A stretch of DNA of 14,033 bases from an uncultured Bacilli bacterium (lineage in GTDB: Bacteria; Bacillota_I; Bacilli_A; RFN20; CAG-826): NCBI GenBank assembly GCA_934168325.1, contig CAKPNG010000039.1, positions 1 through 14,033 of the forward strand. Reading direction: 5' to 3'. The number at the start of each line of letters is the position of its first letter. Position 1 is the stretch's first letter. The notes beneath the pieces were generated by a model. That model saw nothing but the letters and a program-made list of their open reading frames with translations. It had not been told where the DNA came from and ran no database searches. Positions 7,188-14,015 of this stretch are shown piece after piece. The position numbers were made by a program, and so were the translations under genes.

Positions 7188-8771
7188 TTTATTCACCATT
7201 AAACTCTTAACAAACTCTACATCATCGCTATTAAGTCTAGGGAACAAAACTTCGCCTTTAGATACTTTTTTATTTGCTAAAACTTTAGTATCAAATACAT
7301 TATTATAATCTCTTTCATTTTCATTTAAAGAAAGATAATCAAATACTTTATCAGCTTTAGTAACTAATATTGGTTTTAACATAGCTGTTGAAATGGAAAT
7401 CACATAAGCCAAGTGAGCCATGACTGATTTTAAATTTTCAATTTTAGTTTCATCTTTAGCTAATGCCCAAGGTGCATTATCTTCAATATATTTATTAGCA
7501 ACATTTAATAAATTCATTACATCGATATAAGCTTCTGTAATATAAAGATCATCCATTTTATTTTCAAAAGATACTTTAGTTTCTCTAGCTAAATCTTCTA
7601 AAATTTTATCGTTAGCATTTATTCCTTCTTTATATTCAGGAATAATTCCATCAAAATATTTAATTATCATTGACAAAGTACGGCTAACTAAATTTCCATA
7701 ATTATTAGCTAAATCCATATTAATTCTTTCAATAAATTGTTCTGGGGTAAATTGTCCATCTTGTCCGAAAATTATTTCTCTAGCAAAATAATATCTTAAT
7801 GCATCTACACCATATTTTTCTATTAATGGGAATGGGGAAACAACATTTCCTTTAGATTTAGACATTTTGCCATCTTTCATCATTAATAAACCGTGAACAA
7901 ATACTTTATCTGGTAATCTTAATTTTAAAGCGCTTAAAAATTCTGGCCAATAAATTGTATGGAATCTAGTGATATCAGCACCAATAACATGAATAATTTC
8001 ACTTTCTTCATCTTCCCAGAATTTCTTATATAAAGTTTCATCATCACTTCTATAGCCTAAAGCACTTAAATAATTAAATAAGGCATCAAGCCAAACGTAA
8101 GCAACATGCTTTTCATTTTCTAAAATTGGGACACCCCAAGAGAATGAAGTTCTACTAACACAAAGATCTTCTAACCCTGGTTTAATGAAATTATTTTCCA
8201 TTTCATGCTTTCTACTTACTGGATAAATACTACCTTCTTTATCAAAAAAAGTCTGCAATTCTGGAAGATATTTTTTAGTTTTGAAAAAATAACATGCTTC
8301 AATTTCTTTTTGTACAGGTCTACCACAATCAGGACACAAGTGTTCTTCACCTACCTGAGTATCAGTCCAAAAAGATTCACAAGGAGTACAATACCAGCCT
8401 TCATATTGTCCTAAATATACATCATCATTTTTAATAAAATCGGAGAAAACACTTTGAACTACATGAATATGTCTTTCATCTGTTGTTCTAATAAAATCAT
8501 CATTAGAGATTTGCATTACATCCCATAATGTTTTAAATTTAGCGACAATTTCATCAACATATTCTTTAGGAGATTTACCTGCTGCTTTTGCATTTTTCTC
8601 AATTTTTAATCCGTGTTCATCTGTACCAGTTAAAAAATATACTTCAAAATGTCTTTCACGTTTATAACGTGCAAAAATATCACACATAGTTGTGCAATAA
8701 GCGTGCCCAATATGTGCATTGCCACTTGGATAATATATTGGTGTAGTAATATAAAATCTTTTCTTTGTCAT
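7185..8771 (-). CDS. metG: Methionyl-tRNA synthetase, short form
   Basis: This class I synthetase of 528 residues charges tRNA-Met in the cytoplasm. The HIGH motif is at 20-23 and KMSKS at 302-306 within DGKMSKSKGN. A zinc knuckle is formed by C128-x2-C131 and C146-x2-C149. The anticodon-binding helical domain follows (about 360-510). The C-terminal EMAP/tRNA-binding dimerisation domain found in MetRS of about 650 residues is absent, so this is the short form. AAGGAG at 8777-8782 sits five bases before the ATG. It lies 49 bases behind rpmE with a terminator-like hairpin in the gap and no room for a promoter after the hairpin. Transcription therefore comes from read-through or from a weak promoter at the end of rpmE (TTGAAA at 8838-8843, GAAAAT at 8815-8820). 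No T-box or S-box leader is present. Confidence 0.97.
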   Translation of the reverse strand: MTKKRFYITTPIYYPSGNAHIGHAYCTTMCDIFARYKRERHFEVYFLTGTDEHGLKIEKNAKAAGKSPKEYVDEIVAKFKTLWDVMQISNDDFIRTTDERHIHVVQSVFSDFIKNDDVYLGQYEGWYCTPCESFWTDTQVGEEHLCPDCGRPVQKEIEACYFFKTKKYLPELQTFFDKEGSIYPVSRKHEMENNFIKPGLEDLCVSRTSFSWGVPILENEKHVAYVWLDALFNYLSALGYRSDDETLYKKFWEDEESEIIHVIGADITRFHTIYWPEFLSALKLRLPDKVFVHGLLMMKDGKMSKSKGNVVSPFPLIEKYGVDALRYYFAREIIFGQDGQFTPEQFIERINMDLANNYGNLVSRTLSMIIKYFDGIIPEYKEGINANDKILEDLARETKVSFENKMDDLYITEAYIDVMNLLNVANKYIEDNAPWALAKDETKIENLKSVMAHLAYVISISTAMLKPILVTKADKVFDYLSLNENERDYNNVFDTKVLANKKVSKGEVLFPRLNSDDVEFVKSLMVNK

Positions 8772-8791
8772 AAATACTCCTTATAAATAAA

Positions 8792-8812
8792 AACCATCCA
8801 AACTGGATGGTT
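8792..8812 (-). terminator. Terminator or attenuator between rpmE and metG
   Basis: On the minus strand, AACCATCCA and TGGATGGTT form a 9-bp stem with a 3-base loop, or an 8-bp stem with a 5-base loop. It is followed directly by TTTATTTATAA. It lies 8 bases after the rpmE stop and only 9 bases before the metG ribosome binding site. It has the form of an intrinsic terminator, but its position means metG expression depends on partial read-through or on a start site at or before the hairpin. Confidence 0.75.
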
Positions 8813-8820
8813 CTATTTTC

Positions 8821-9045
8821 TTATTTCTTTTTGTTATTTTCAATGGATTTTGACCATTTCTTATTGAAACGAGCAACTTGACCATCATTTTGAGCAAATC
8901 TTTGTTTGCCTGTGTAGAATGGATGACAATTACTACATGTATCAACACGGATTTCATCTAATGTTGATTCTGTTTCAAATGTATTACCACAAGAAATGCA
9001 GGTAACTTTACATTTGTGATAATTTGGGTGTATTCCTTCTTTCAT
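8821..9045 (-). CDS. rpmE: Ribosomal protein L31, zinc-binding type
   Basis: This 74-residue large-subunit protein begins MKEGIHPNYHK, the usual L31 N terminus. It carries the zinc-type cysteine pairs C16-x2-C19 and C37-x2-C40, then HPFYTGKQRF, a family hallmark. A longer frame could start at 9096, but that start is almost certainly wrong: AAGGAG stands eight bases before the ATG at 9045, the homologous N terminus begins there, and the promoter places the transcript start at about 9094. The gene follows the glycosyltransferase on the same strand, has its own strong promoter, and is separated from metG by a terminator-like hairpin. Retention of the four cysteines indicates the zinc-dependent form. 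Confidence 0.97.
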   Translation of the reverse strand: MKEGIHPNYHKCKVTCISCGNTFETESTLDEIRVDTCSNCHPFYTGKQRFAQNDGQVARFNKKWSKSIENNKKK

Positions 9046-9100
9046 ATTTTTACTCCTTCCGCCTTGAATTACTAAATCTTTATTCAAAGAAAGCATTCAT

Positions 9101-9129
9101 ATTATATAAATTGTTTGCTTAATTGACAA
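9101..9129 (-). promoter_or_regulatory. Strong promoter of rpmE
   Basis: The minus strand shows TTGTCA (9124-9129), a 17-base spacer and a perfect TATAAT (9101-9106). It starts three bases after the glycosyltransferase stop codon. It predicts a leader of about 50 bases, with a short TTGAAT/ATTCAA inverted repeat just upstream of the ribosome binding site. Confidence 0.85.
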
Positions 9130-9132
9130 GTT

Positions 9133-10155
9133 TTATTTCTTATCCTTTTTATGTTCGTTATAAACTTCCTCATAAATAGTTTTTAATTCCTGACCAATTA
9201 CTTCAATTCGTCTTTCTTTTACTACTTCATAACCATTTTTAGTAATAGTAGAATTATCATTTTCTAATATAAAATTAAGTTTATTAATAAATTCCATAAT
9301 CGAATTAGCTTTATAACAATTTACGCCATCTTCTAGCCAATCTTTATATGTAGGGATATTGCTTATTAAAACTGGTGTATAGCTAGCTAAAGCTTCAAGT
9401 ACTACAATGCCCTCAGTTTCTTCTTTGGTTGGAAATAAGAAGCAAGATGCATATTGTAATGCGCCTTTTAAAATATCATTATCTATATATCCAGGCATAA
9501 TTACGTTACGTGGTCTATTTCTTATTGCTTTATTGATCTTATGTGGTAAAGCAATTTTAGCCATATCACCAAACCAAATAAACATTACATCAGGGAATTC
9601 TTTTGCAATTCTAAAAAATTCTATAATTCCTTTTCTTCCAAAAGGGATTCCAATGCCAACAACTACTTTTTTATTTTCTTTAATATTAAAACAAGCTTTG
9701 AATAATTCAACTTTTTCCTTATCAGGTAGATATTCTTTTAAATCTAAGCCATTACTAACAGCATAAACTTTACATTTAACACATTTATAAGATTCAATAA
9801 CTTTTTTACTATATTCAGTAGGTGTAATAATTGCATCAGCATATTTAAAACATTTTTTGATAGAATTTTTAGAAAATATAGATAATATTTGCCATAATCT
9901 AAAACTATTTTTCATATCAGAAAATATCGAATGGCCATGAACAATTAAAGGTATATTTTGTTTTTTTATAAATCTTTCTATTTTATGTGATTTAGGCCAA
10001 AGTGTATTAACGTGAGCAATATCGAAATTATCTCTTATATCTAACGTAATATCCACATTAGCACTCTTTAATGCTTTTGTTTGTAATAATAAAGCTCGTC
10101 CTATTCCGCTTTTTCTTATTAAGTTTTGTCCTTGAAAATATAAAAAAACTTTCAT
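9133..10155 (-). CDS. GT4 glycosyltransferase, LafB/CpoA-like glycolipid synthase
   Basis: This 340-residue cytoplasmic or peripheral membrane enzyme has the GT-B layout of family GT4. The N-terminal Rossmann part contains KSGIGRA (15-21) and VHGHS (72-76). The nucleotide-sugar half contains GRKG (173-176), FIWFG (192-196) and the E-x7-E motif E246-E254 in EETEGIVVLEALAS. The whole pattern, including the start MKVFLYFQGQ, resembles the Gram-positive LafB/CpoA proteins, which add the second sugar to glucosyl-diacylglycerol to make the lipoteichoic acid anchor or membrane glycolipid. This match is from memory of the family. The usual adjacent partner that adds the first glucose is not in the window. 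The ATG has no Shine-Dalgarno site, and a TATAAT lies 9 bases upstream, suggesting a nearly leaderless mRNA. Donor sugar cannot be assigned. Confidence 0.88.
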   Translation of the reverse strand: MKVFLYFQGQNLIRKSGIGRALLLQTKALKSANVDITLDIRDNFDIAHVNTLWPKSHKIERFIKKQNIPLIVHGHSIFSDMKNSFRLWQILSIFSKNSIKKCFKYADAIITPTEYSKKVIESYKCVKCKVYAVSNGLDLKEYLPDKEKVELFKACFNIKENKKVVVGIGIPFGRKGIIEFFRIAKEFPDVMFIWFGDMAKIALPHKINKAIRNRPRNVIMPGYIDNDILKGALQYASCFLFPTKEETEGIVVLEALASYTPVLISNIPTYKDWLEDGVNCYKANSIMEFINKLNFILENDNSTITKNGYEVVKERRIEVIGQELKTIYEEVYNEHKKDKK

Positions 10156-10164
10156 ATCTATAAT

Positions 10165-10170
10165 ATTATA
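10165..10170 (-). promoter_or_regulatory. -10 box of the glycosyltransferase gene
   Basis: TATAAT on the minus strand lies nine bases before the ATG at 10155. The region is so AT-rich that no convincing -35 can be picked. If used, the transcript would begin only two or three bases before the start codon. It lies within the 67-base divergent spacer shared with tldD. Confidence 0.45.
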
Positions 10171-10195
10171 TTATTTTAAAAATAAATTAAAAGAT

Positions 10196-10201
10196 TATAA
10201 T
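10196..10201 (+). promoter_or_regulatory. -10 box of the tldD-tldE operon
   Basis: TATAAT lies 21 bases before the tldD ATG and just upstream of the GGAGG site at 10211-10215. It predicts a leader of about 15 bases. No good -35 is visible. It stands back to back with the glycosyltransferase -10. Confidence 0.5.
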
Positions 10202-10222
10202 ATCACTAACGGAGGTAGTTAA

Positions 10223-11632
10223 ATGTTAAACGAAAAGTTAGCAAAAGAAATTTTAAATATTTCTATTGAAACCGGCTGTGATTTTGCTGAACTCTATTAC
10301 GAAGATACGTTTACACAATCTTTAATGGTTGAAAATGGATTAGTTGATAGTATAGGAACTTCAGTTGTAAATGGCGTCGGATTAAGATTATTAAAGAATT
10401 ATAAATGTGTATATGGTTACACAAATGATGTCACTGAAAAAGGATTAAAGAAATTAGCTTACGATTTAAGAGCATCTTTTGATTCAAAACAAGAATTAGA
10501 AAAAATAACTGGATTTAGCAAGGTTATTACAAAAAATTTCCATAAAAAATGTACTTCTTTAGTTTCAGTAGATAAAGAAGAAATAGTTAATTTATTAAAG
10601 AAAATTAACGCAATAATTAAAAATTATAATAATAGAATTGTCAAAGTAAACACTGGGTTTTTAATTATTACAAACAATGTCACAATTTATAATAGTAATG
10701 AAAAAGTAATAAAAAATTCTAGAGAATATGGAAGAATTATTATAAGTTCAATTGCTAGCGACAACGGAAAAATTGAAACTAGATTTGATGGACCTGGCGC
10801 ACAAGGTGGTCGGGAATATTTTACTAAGACATTAAATCTTGAAGAATTTGCTAAAGAACACGCTGAAAAATTAATTTTAATGCTTAATGCTAAAGAATGT
10901 CCAAGTGGTAAGTATCCAGTTATTATCGGAAATGGCTGGGGTGGTGTTATTTTCCATGAAGCTTGTGGTCACCAATTAGAAGCTTCTAGTGTTGGAAAAG
11001 GCTTATCCGTATTTAGTAATAAATTAGGCGAAAAAATAGCTAATGATTGTGTTAGTGCTTATGACAACGGAACTATTCCAAACGAATGGGGAAGTAACTT
11101 AGTTGATGATGAAGGTAATCCAACTAACAAGAATCTTTTAATTGAAAATGGTATATTAAAAGGTTATTTAATAGATAATTTTACAGGTAGAAGAATGAAT
11201 ATGGCTGGAAACGGTGCATGTCGTAGACAAAGTTATAAATATACTCCTACTTCAAGAATGTCTAATACTTATATTGCTCCAGGCAAATATACTCCTGAAG
11301 AAATTATTAAAAACACAAAGTTAGGTTTATACGCTGTCAGCTTTGGTGGAGGTAGTGTTAATCCTGCAACTGGTGAATTTAATTTTGGATGTAGTGAAGC
11401 TTATATTGTTAAAGATGGTAAAATCCTAGAACCTGTAAGAGGTGCTACTTTAGTAGGAAAAGCAACAGAGATTTTAAAACATATAGATATGGTTGGTAAT
11501 GATTTAGCATTTGGCCAAGGAAATTGTGGTGCAAGTAGCGGATCAATTCCTGTCGATGTTGGTCAACCTACAATTAGAGTTGATGAAATTACTGTTGGTG
11601 GAAGAGGAGGAAGCATTAATGAATATAAATAA
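10223..11632 (+). CDS. tldD: TldD metalloprotease subunit
   Basis: This 469-residue protein is the catalytic half of the TldD-TldE heterodimeric zinc protease, a cytoplasmic enzyme that trims unfolded peptides. In E. coli it helps mature microcin B17 and degrade the CcdA antitoxin. The zinc-binding HEACGH is at 245-250, with E246 as catalytic base and H245/H250 as ligands. The third ligand is probably C435 in GQGNCGASSG, which precedes the family block VPV-type GQPTIRVDEITVGG near the end. FNFGCSEAYIVKDG (387-400) is also characteristic. GGAGG at 10211-10215 precedes the ATG by seven bases. The 3' end overlaps tldE by 14 bases, so the two subunits are translationally coupled. No RiPP precursor or toxin-antitoxin pair is visible beside it, so the substrate is unknown. 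Confidence 0.96.
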   Translation: MLNEKLAKEILNISIETGCDFAELYYEDTFTQSLMVENGLVDSIGTSVVNGVGLRLLKNYKCVYGYTNDVTEKGLKKLAYDLRASFDSKQELEKITGFSKVITKNFHKKCTSLVSVDKEEIVNLLKKINAIIKNYNNRIVKVNTGFLIITNNVTIYNSNEKVIKNSREYGRIIISSIASDNGKIETRFDGPGAQGGREYFTKTLNLEEFAKEHAEKLILMLNAKECPSGKYPVIIGNGWGGVIFHEACGHQLEASSVGKGLSVFSNKLGEKIANDCVSAYDNGTIPNEWGSNLVDDEGNPTNKNLLIENGILKGYLIDNFTGRRMNMAGNGACRRQSYKYTPTSRMSNTYIAPGKYTPEEIIKNTKLGLYAVSFGGGSVNPATGEFNFGCSEAYIVKDGKILEPVRGATLVGKATEILKHIDMVGNDLAFGQGNCGASSGSIPVDVGQPTIRVDEITVGGRGGSINEYK

Positions 11633-12938
11633 ATTTTATAAAGATGCTAAAGAAAGTGGAATTGAAGTAAGTGAAATTTGGTATACAAAATCTACTCAAT
11701 TTGATATTTCTTTATTTAGAGGTGAGATTGATAACTATACTTCTTCTACTTGTGGAAAAATACTAGCTAGAGGTATTTATAATAGTAAATTAGGTTATTG
11801 TACTACTGAAAAATTTGATCGTACAACTTTCCCTTTCATAATAAAAACTATTAAAGATTCTTCCTCATTAATTGAAAAGAAAGAGGAACCTATAATATTT
11901 AGAGGAAGCCCAAAATATTATAAGAAAAACACTTTTTCAGAATCTCTTGAGAAAGTACCAGCTACTGAAAAAATCAGCATTCTTCATTTATTAGAAGATT
12001 ATTGCAAGTCTTTAGATAATAGAGTAACTGATGTAGAAGTATCTTACGGCGAAAGTTCTGGTGAAATTCTTTTCTCTAATTCTTACGGTTTAAAATTAAA
12101 ATCAAAAAATAATTATTTCACTATTTTCTGTAGTGTTATTGTAAAAGATGGCGAAGAAACCAAAATGAATTATGATGTATTCTTTGATAATGATTTTGCA
12201 AAATTTGATTATAAAACTTTTGCTAAAGAGATAGTTGATGGTGCATTAAGTTTATTACATGGTGAAAACGTTAAAAATGGAACTTATAAAGTTGTTTTAA
12301 ATAATGAATCGGTTTCTAATTTATTGAATGCTTTCTTAAGTAATGCTTCTGCTGAAAAAGTACAAAAGCATTCTTCTAAATTTGAAGGAAAATTAAATAC
12401 TCAAATTGCTTCTAAAAAGTTAACAATTGATGAAAAACCACTTTTAAATAATATTTTTAGATCTTATTTTGATGATGAAGGTGTCGCTAAAAAGAATAAA
12501 ACTGTTGTTGATAAAGGTATTTTAAAAACCTATTTCTACAATCTAGATACAGCTGCTAAAGATAATGTTGAATCAACAGGTAATGGTGCTAGAGGTGGTA
12601 GCAAAATAGTTGTAGGCTTCTCTAACTTAGTTATTAAACCTGGTAAACAAACTGAAGATCAATTATTCGAAACTATTAAAAATGGTCTTTATATTACTGA
12701 ATTAAGTGGTTTACATGCTGGTTTAAATGCTGAAAGTGGTGACTTCTCATTAGAAAGTAAAGGCTATTTAATTAAAGATGGTAAAAAAGATAAAGCATTA
12801 GGATTATTTGTTTTAAGTGGAAACATCTTTACCTTATTTAATGATGTTATAGCAGTTGGTAGTAACGCTAAATTATTAATCGATAGTAACGTTGTGCCAT
12901 CAATTGCATTTAAAAATTTAAAATATTCTGCTGAATAA
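11619..12938 (+). CDS. pmbA: TldE/PmbA, non-catalytic partner of TldD
   Basis: This 439-residue protein is the second subunit of the TldD-TldE protease. It shares the overall fold but lacks the HExxxH zinc site, as is normal for PmbA. Family landmarks are SYFDDEGVA in the middle and SGLHAGLNAESGDFSLESKG near the C terminus. A frame open from 11511 would overlap tldD by 122 bases. I chose the ATG at 11619 because AGGAGG lies at 11605-11610, eight bases upstream, and because MNINKFYKDAKESG matches where PmbA homology should begin. The overlap with tldD is then 14 bases. A bidirectional terminator follows 28 bases after the stop. Confidence 0.95.
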   Translation: MNINKFYKDAKESGIEVSEIWYTKSTQFDISLFRGEIDNYTSSTCGKILARGIYNSKLGYCTTEKFDRTTFPFIIKTIKDSSSLIEKKEEPIIFRGSPKYYKKNTFSESLEKVPATEKISILHLLEDYCKSLDNRVTDVEVSYGESSGEILFSNSYGLKLKSKNNYFTIFCSVIVKDGEETKMNYDVFFDNDFAKFDYKTFAKEIVDGALSLLHGENVKNGTYKVVLNNESVSNLLNAFLSNASAEKVQKHSSKFEGKLNTQIASKKLTIDEKPLLNNIFRSYFDDEGVAKKNKTVVDKGILKTYFYNLDTAAKDNVESTGNGARGGSKIVVGFSNLVIKPGKQTEDQLFETIKNGLYITELSGLHAGLNAESGDFSLESKGYLIKDGKKDKALGLFVLSGNIFTLFNDVIAVGSNAKLLIDSNVVPSIAFKNLKYSAE

Positions 12939-12950
12939 TTTGATAATATT

Positions 12951-13013
12951 AAATAGTTTGCAAATAAAAAATCCCATTAATTTGGGATTTTTCTTTGCAA
13001 AACTCAACTATTT
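12951..13013. repeat. Extended imperfect palindrome around the tldE/degV terminator
   Basis: Beyond the terminator stem the flanks also mirror each other. The left arm reads AAATAGTT-TGCAAA (12951-12964). The right arm, read on the minus strand from 13013, is AAATAGTT-GAGT-TTTGCAAA. The arms differ mainly by about four extra bases on the degV side. Confidence 0.65.
12967..12992. terminator. Bidirectional intrinsic terminator between tldE and degV
   Basis: A 10-bp stem (AAAAATCCCA at 12967-12976 with TGGGATTTTT at 12983-12992) encloses TTAATT. Both ends carry A/T tracts, so it can terminate the convergent tldE and degV transcripts. Confidence 0.9.
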
Positions 13014-13017
13014 TTTA
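12997..13017 (-). repeat. 3'-end box after degV (copy 2)
   Basis: Starting exactly at the degV TAA, the minus strand reads TAAAAAATAGTT-G-AGTTTTGC, which is 20 of 21 bases identical to the box after metG (7167-7187). Here it lies four bases from the terminator stem. Confidence 0.7.
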
Positions 13018-13875
13018 AGAATTTAATATATAAAGGATACCAATTGTTTTTGGTCCGCAATGTGAGCAAACAGTACACCCAGCTTCAGTTATATGTATAT
13101 TTTCTTTTGGAATATATTTAATTAATTCATCATAAATATATTTATCGAAACCATCAATTCTTCCGCTATGAGTAATAAAGACACAACTTGTATCCATATT
13201 TGGAAGATCTTTTTTAAATTCTTCTATTTGCTCATTAACAGCGTTAACGTATTTACCACGTGGTTTTTTATAAACAACTAATTTATTATTAATAATTTTA
13301 GCAATAGGATGGATTTTTAAAGCATGAGCAAATATCATAGTCATGCCAGAGCATCTACCACCTTTATAAAGATAATCTAATCTATCAATACAGAATTTAG
13401 CACTAACTAAGGGAACTAATTTTTCAACTTTCTCTTTAATATCTTTTAAAGACATGCCTTCATCTCTAAATTTACAAGCTTTTAGAACTAATAATCCAGT
13501 TCCGGTTGATAAATTTTGACCATCAACAATCGCAAATCTACTTTCATCATCAAATTCTTTACTCGCTAATACTGCATTATTAAACGAACTAGATAACCCA
13601 CTTCCAATACCTATATAGAAAATATCATTTCCTTTATTATATTCTTCTTCAAAAGCTTTCATGAATTCAGAAATATTAACAGCGCCTGTTTTAGGTAAAG
13701 TATTAAGTTCTTCTTGTTTTTTATAAACATCTTCTGAGAATATATCAACACCATCAAGATATTGTCCACCATTCTCAAAGGTAACATGTAATGGTATGAC
13801 TTTAATTTTATATTTCTCTATTAAATCTTTAGATAAATCACATGTTGAATCAGTAAATATTATTGTTTCTTTCAT
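13015..13875 (-). CDS. degV: DegV family (fatty-acid-binding, FakB-like) protein
   Basis: This 286-residue cytoplasmic protein matches the DegV family, which binds a fatty acid between two domains. The FakB members present it to the kinase FakA for phosphorylation and phospholipid synthesis. Visible landmarks are TDSTCDLS (8-15), PKTGAVNISEF (61-71) in place of the usual PKTSQPS, GSGLSSSF (91-98), RLDYLYKGGR (165-174) and THSGRIDGFD (235-244). The C terminus carries three cysteines, GCTVCSHCGP (266-275), where many relatives have a non-Cys GTHTGPG-like loop. AGAGGT six bases before the ATG supports the start. No FakA gene is in the window, so a FakB role is an inference from the family. Confidence 0.93.
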   Translation of the reverse strand: MKETIIFTDSTCDLSKDLIEKYKIKVIPLHVTFENGGQYLDGVDIFSEDVYKKQEELNTLPKTGAVNISEFMKAFEEEYNKGNDIFYIGIGSGLSSSFNNAVLASKEFDDESRFAIVDGQNLSTGTGLLVLKACKFRDEGMSLKDIKEKVEKLVPLVSAKFCIDRLDYLYKGGRCSGMTMIFAHALKIHPIAKIINNKLVVYKKPRGKYVNAVNEQIEEFKKDLPNMDTSCVFITHSGRIDGFDKYIYDELIKYIPKENIHITEAGCTVCSHCGPKTIGILYILNS

Positions 13876-13893
13876 AAAATAACCTCTTGTAAT

Positions 13894-13902
13894 ATTATAC
13901 CA
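13894..13902 (-). promoter_or_regulatory. Extended -10 promoter of degV
   Basis: The minus strand carries TGG-TATAAT, a full extended -10, 18 bases before the degV ATG. No clear -35 is present, as is common when the TGn extension exists. It places the transcript start just before the AGAGGT ribosome binding site. Confidence 0.65.
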
Positions 13903-13944
13903 AAAAAAGTCTTTTTATTATAATATTTAATTAATAGATACACT

Positions 13945-13966
13945 ATTTAAGCATATTTGCTCAAAT
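13945..13966. repeat. Inverted repeat upstream of degV
   Basis: ATTTAAGCA (13945-13953) and TGCTCAAAT (13958-13966) pair at 8 of 9 positions around TATT. The mismatch becomes a G-U pair in RNA read on the minus strand. No T-run follows on the minus strand, so an operator-like site is as likely as a terminator. Confidence 0.4.
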
Positions 13967-14015
13967 AAAAATTTTAAATCCGAATATCCTCTTTTCTAAA
14001 ATTTAAGTCCTCGAA

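Noticed and set aside
8205..8414. 69-residue open frame on the plus strand
   Set aside because: Antisense to the zinc-knuckle region of metG, with no supporting signals.
9046..9096. Upstream extension of the rpmE frame
   Set aside because: The transcript is predicted to start at about 9094, and L31 homology and AAGGAG both point to the ATG at 9045.
9407..9766. 119-residue open frame on the plus strand
   Set aside because: Antisense to the catalytic half of the glycosyltransferase, including the E-x7-E motif; no ribosome binding site or family match.
11511..11618. Upstream extension of the tldE frame
   Set aside because: It would overlap tldD by 122 bases and encodes sequence unlike PmbA; the ATG at 11619 has a strong AGGAGG at proper spacing.
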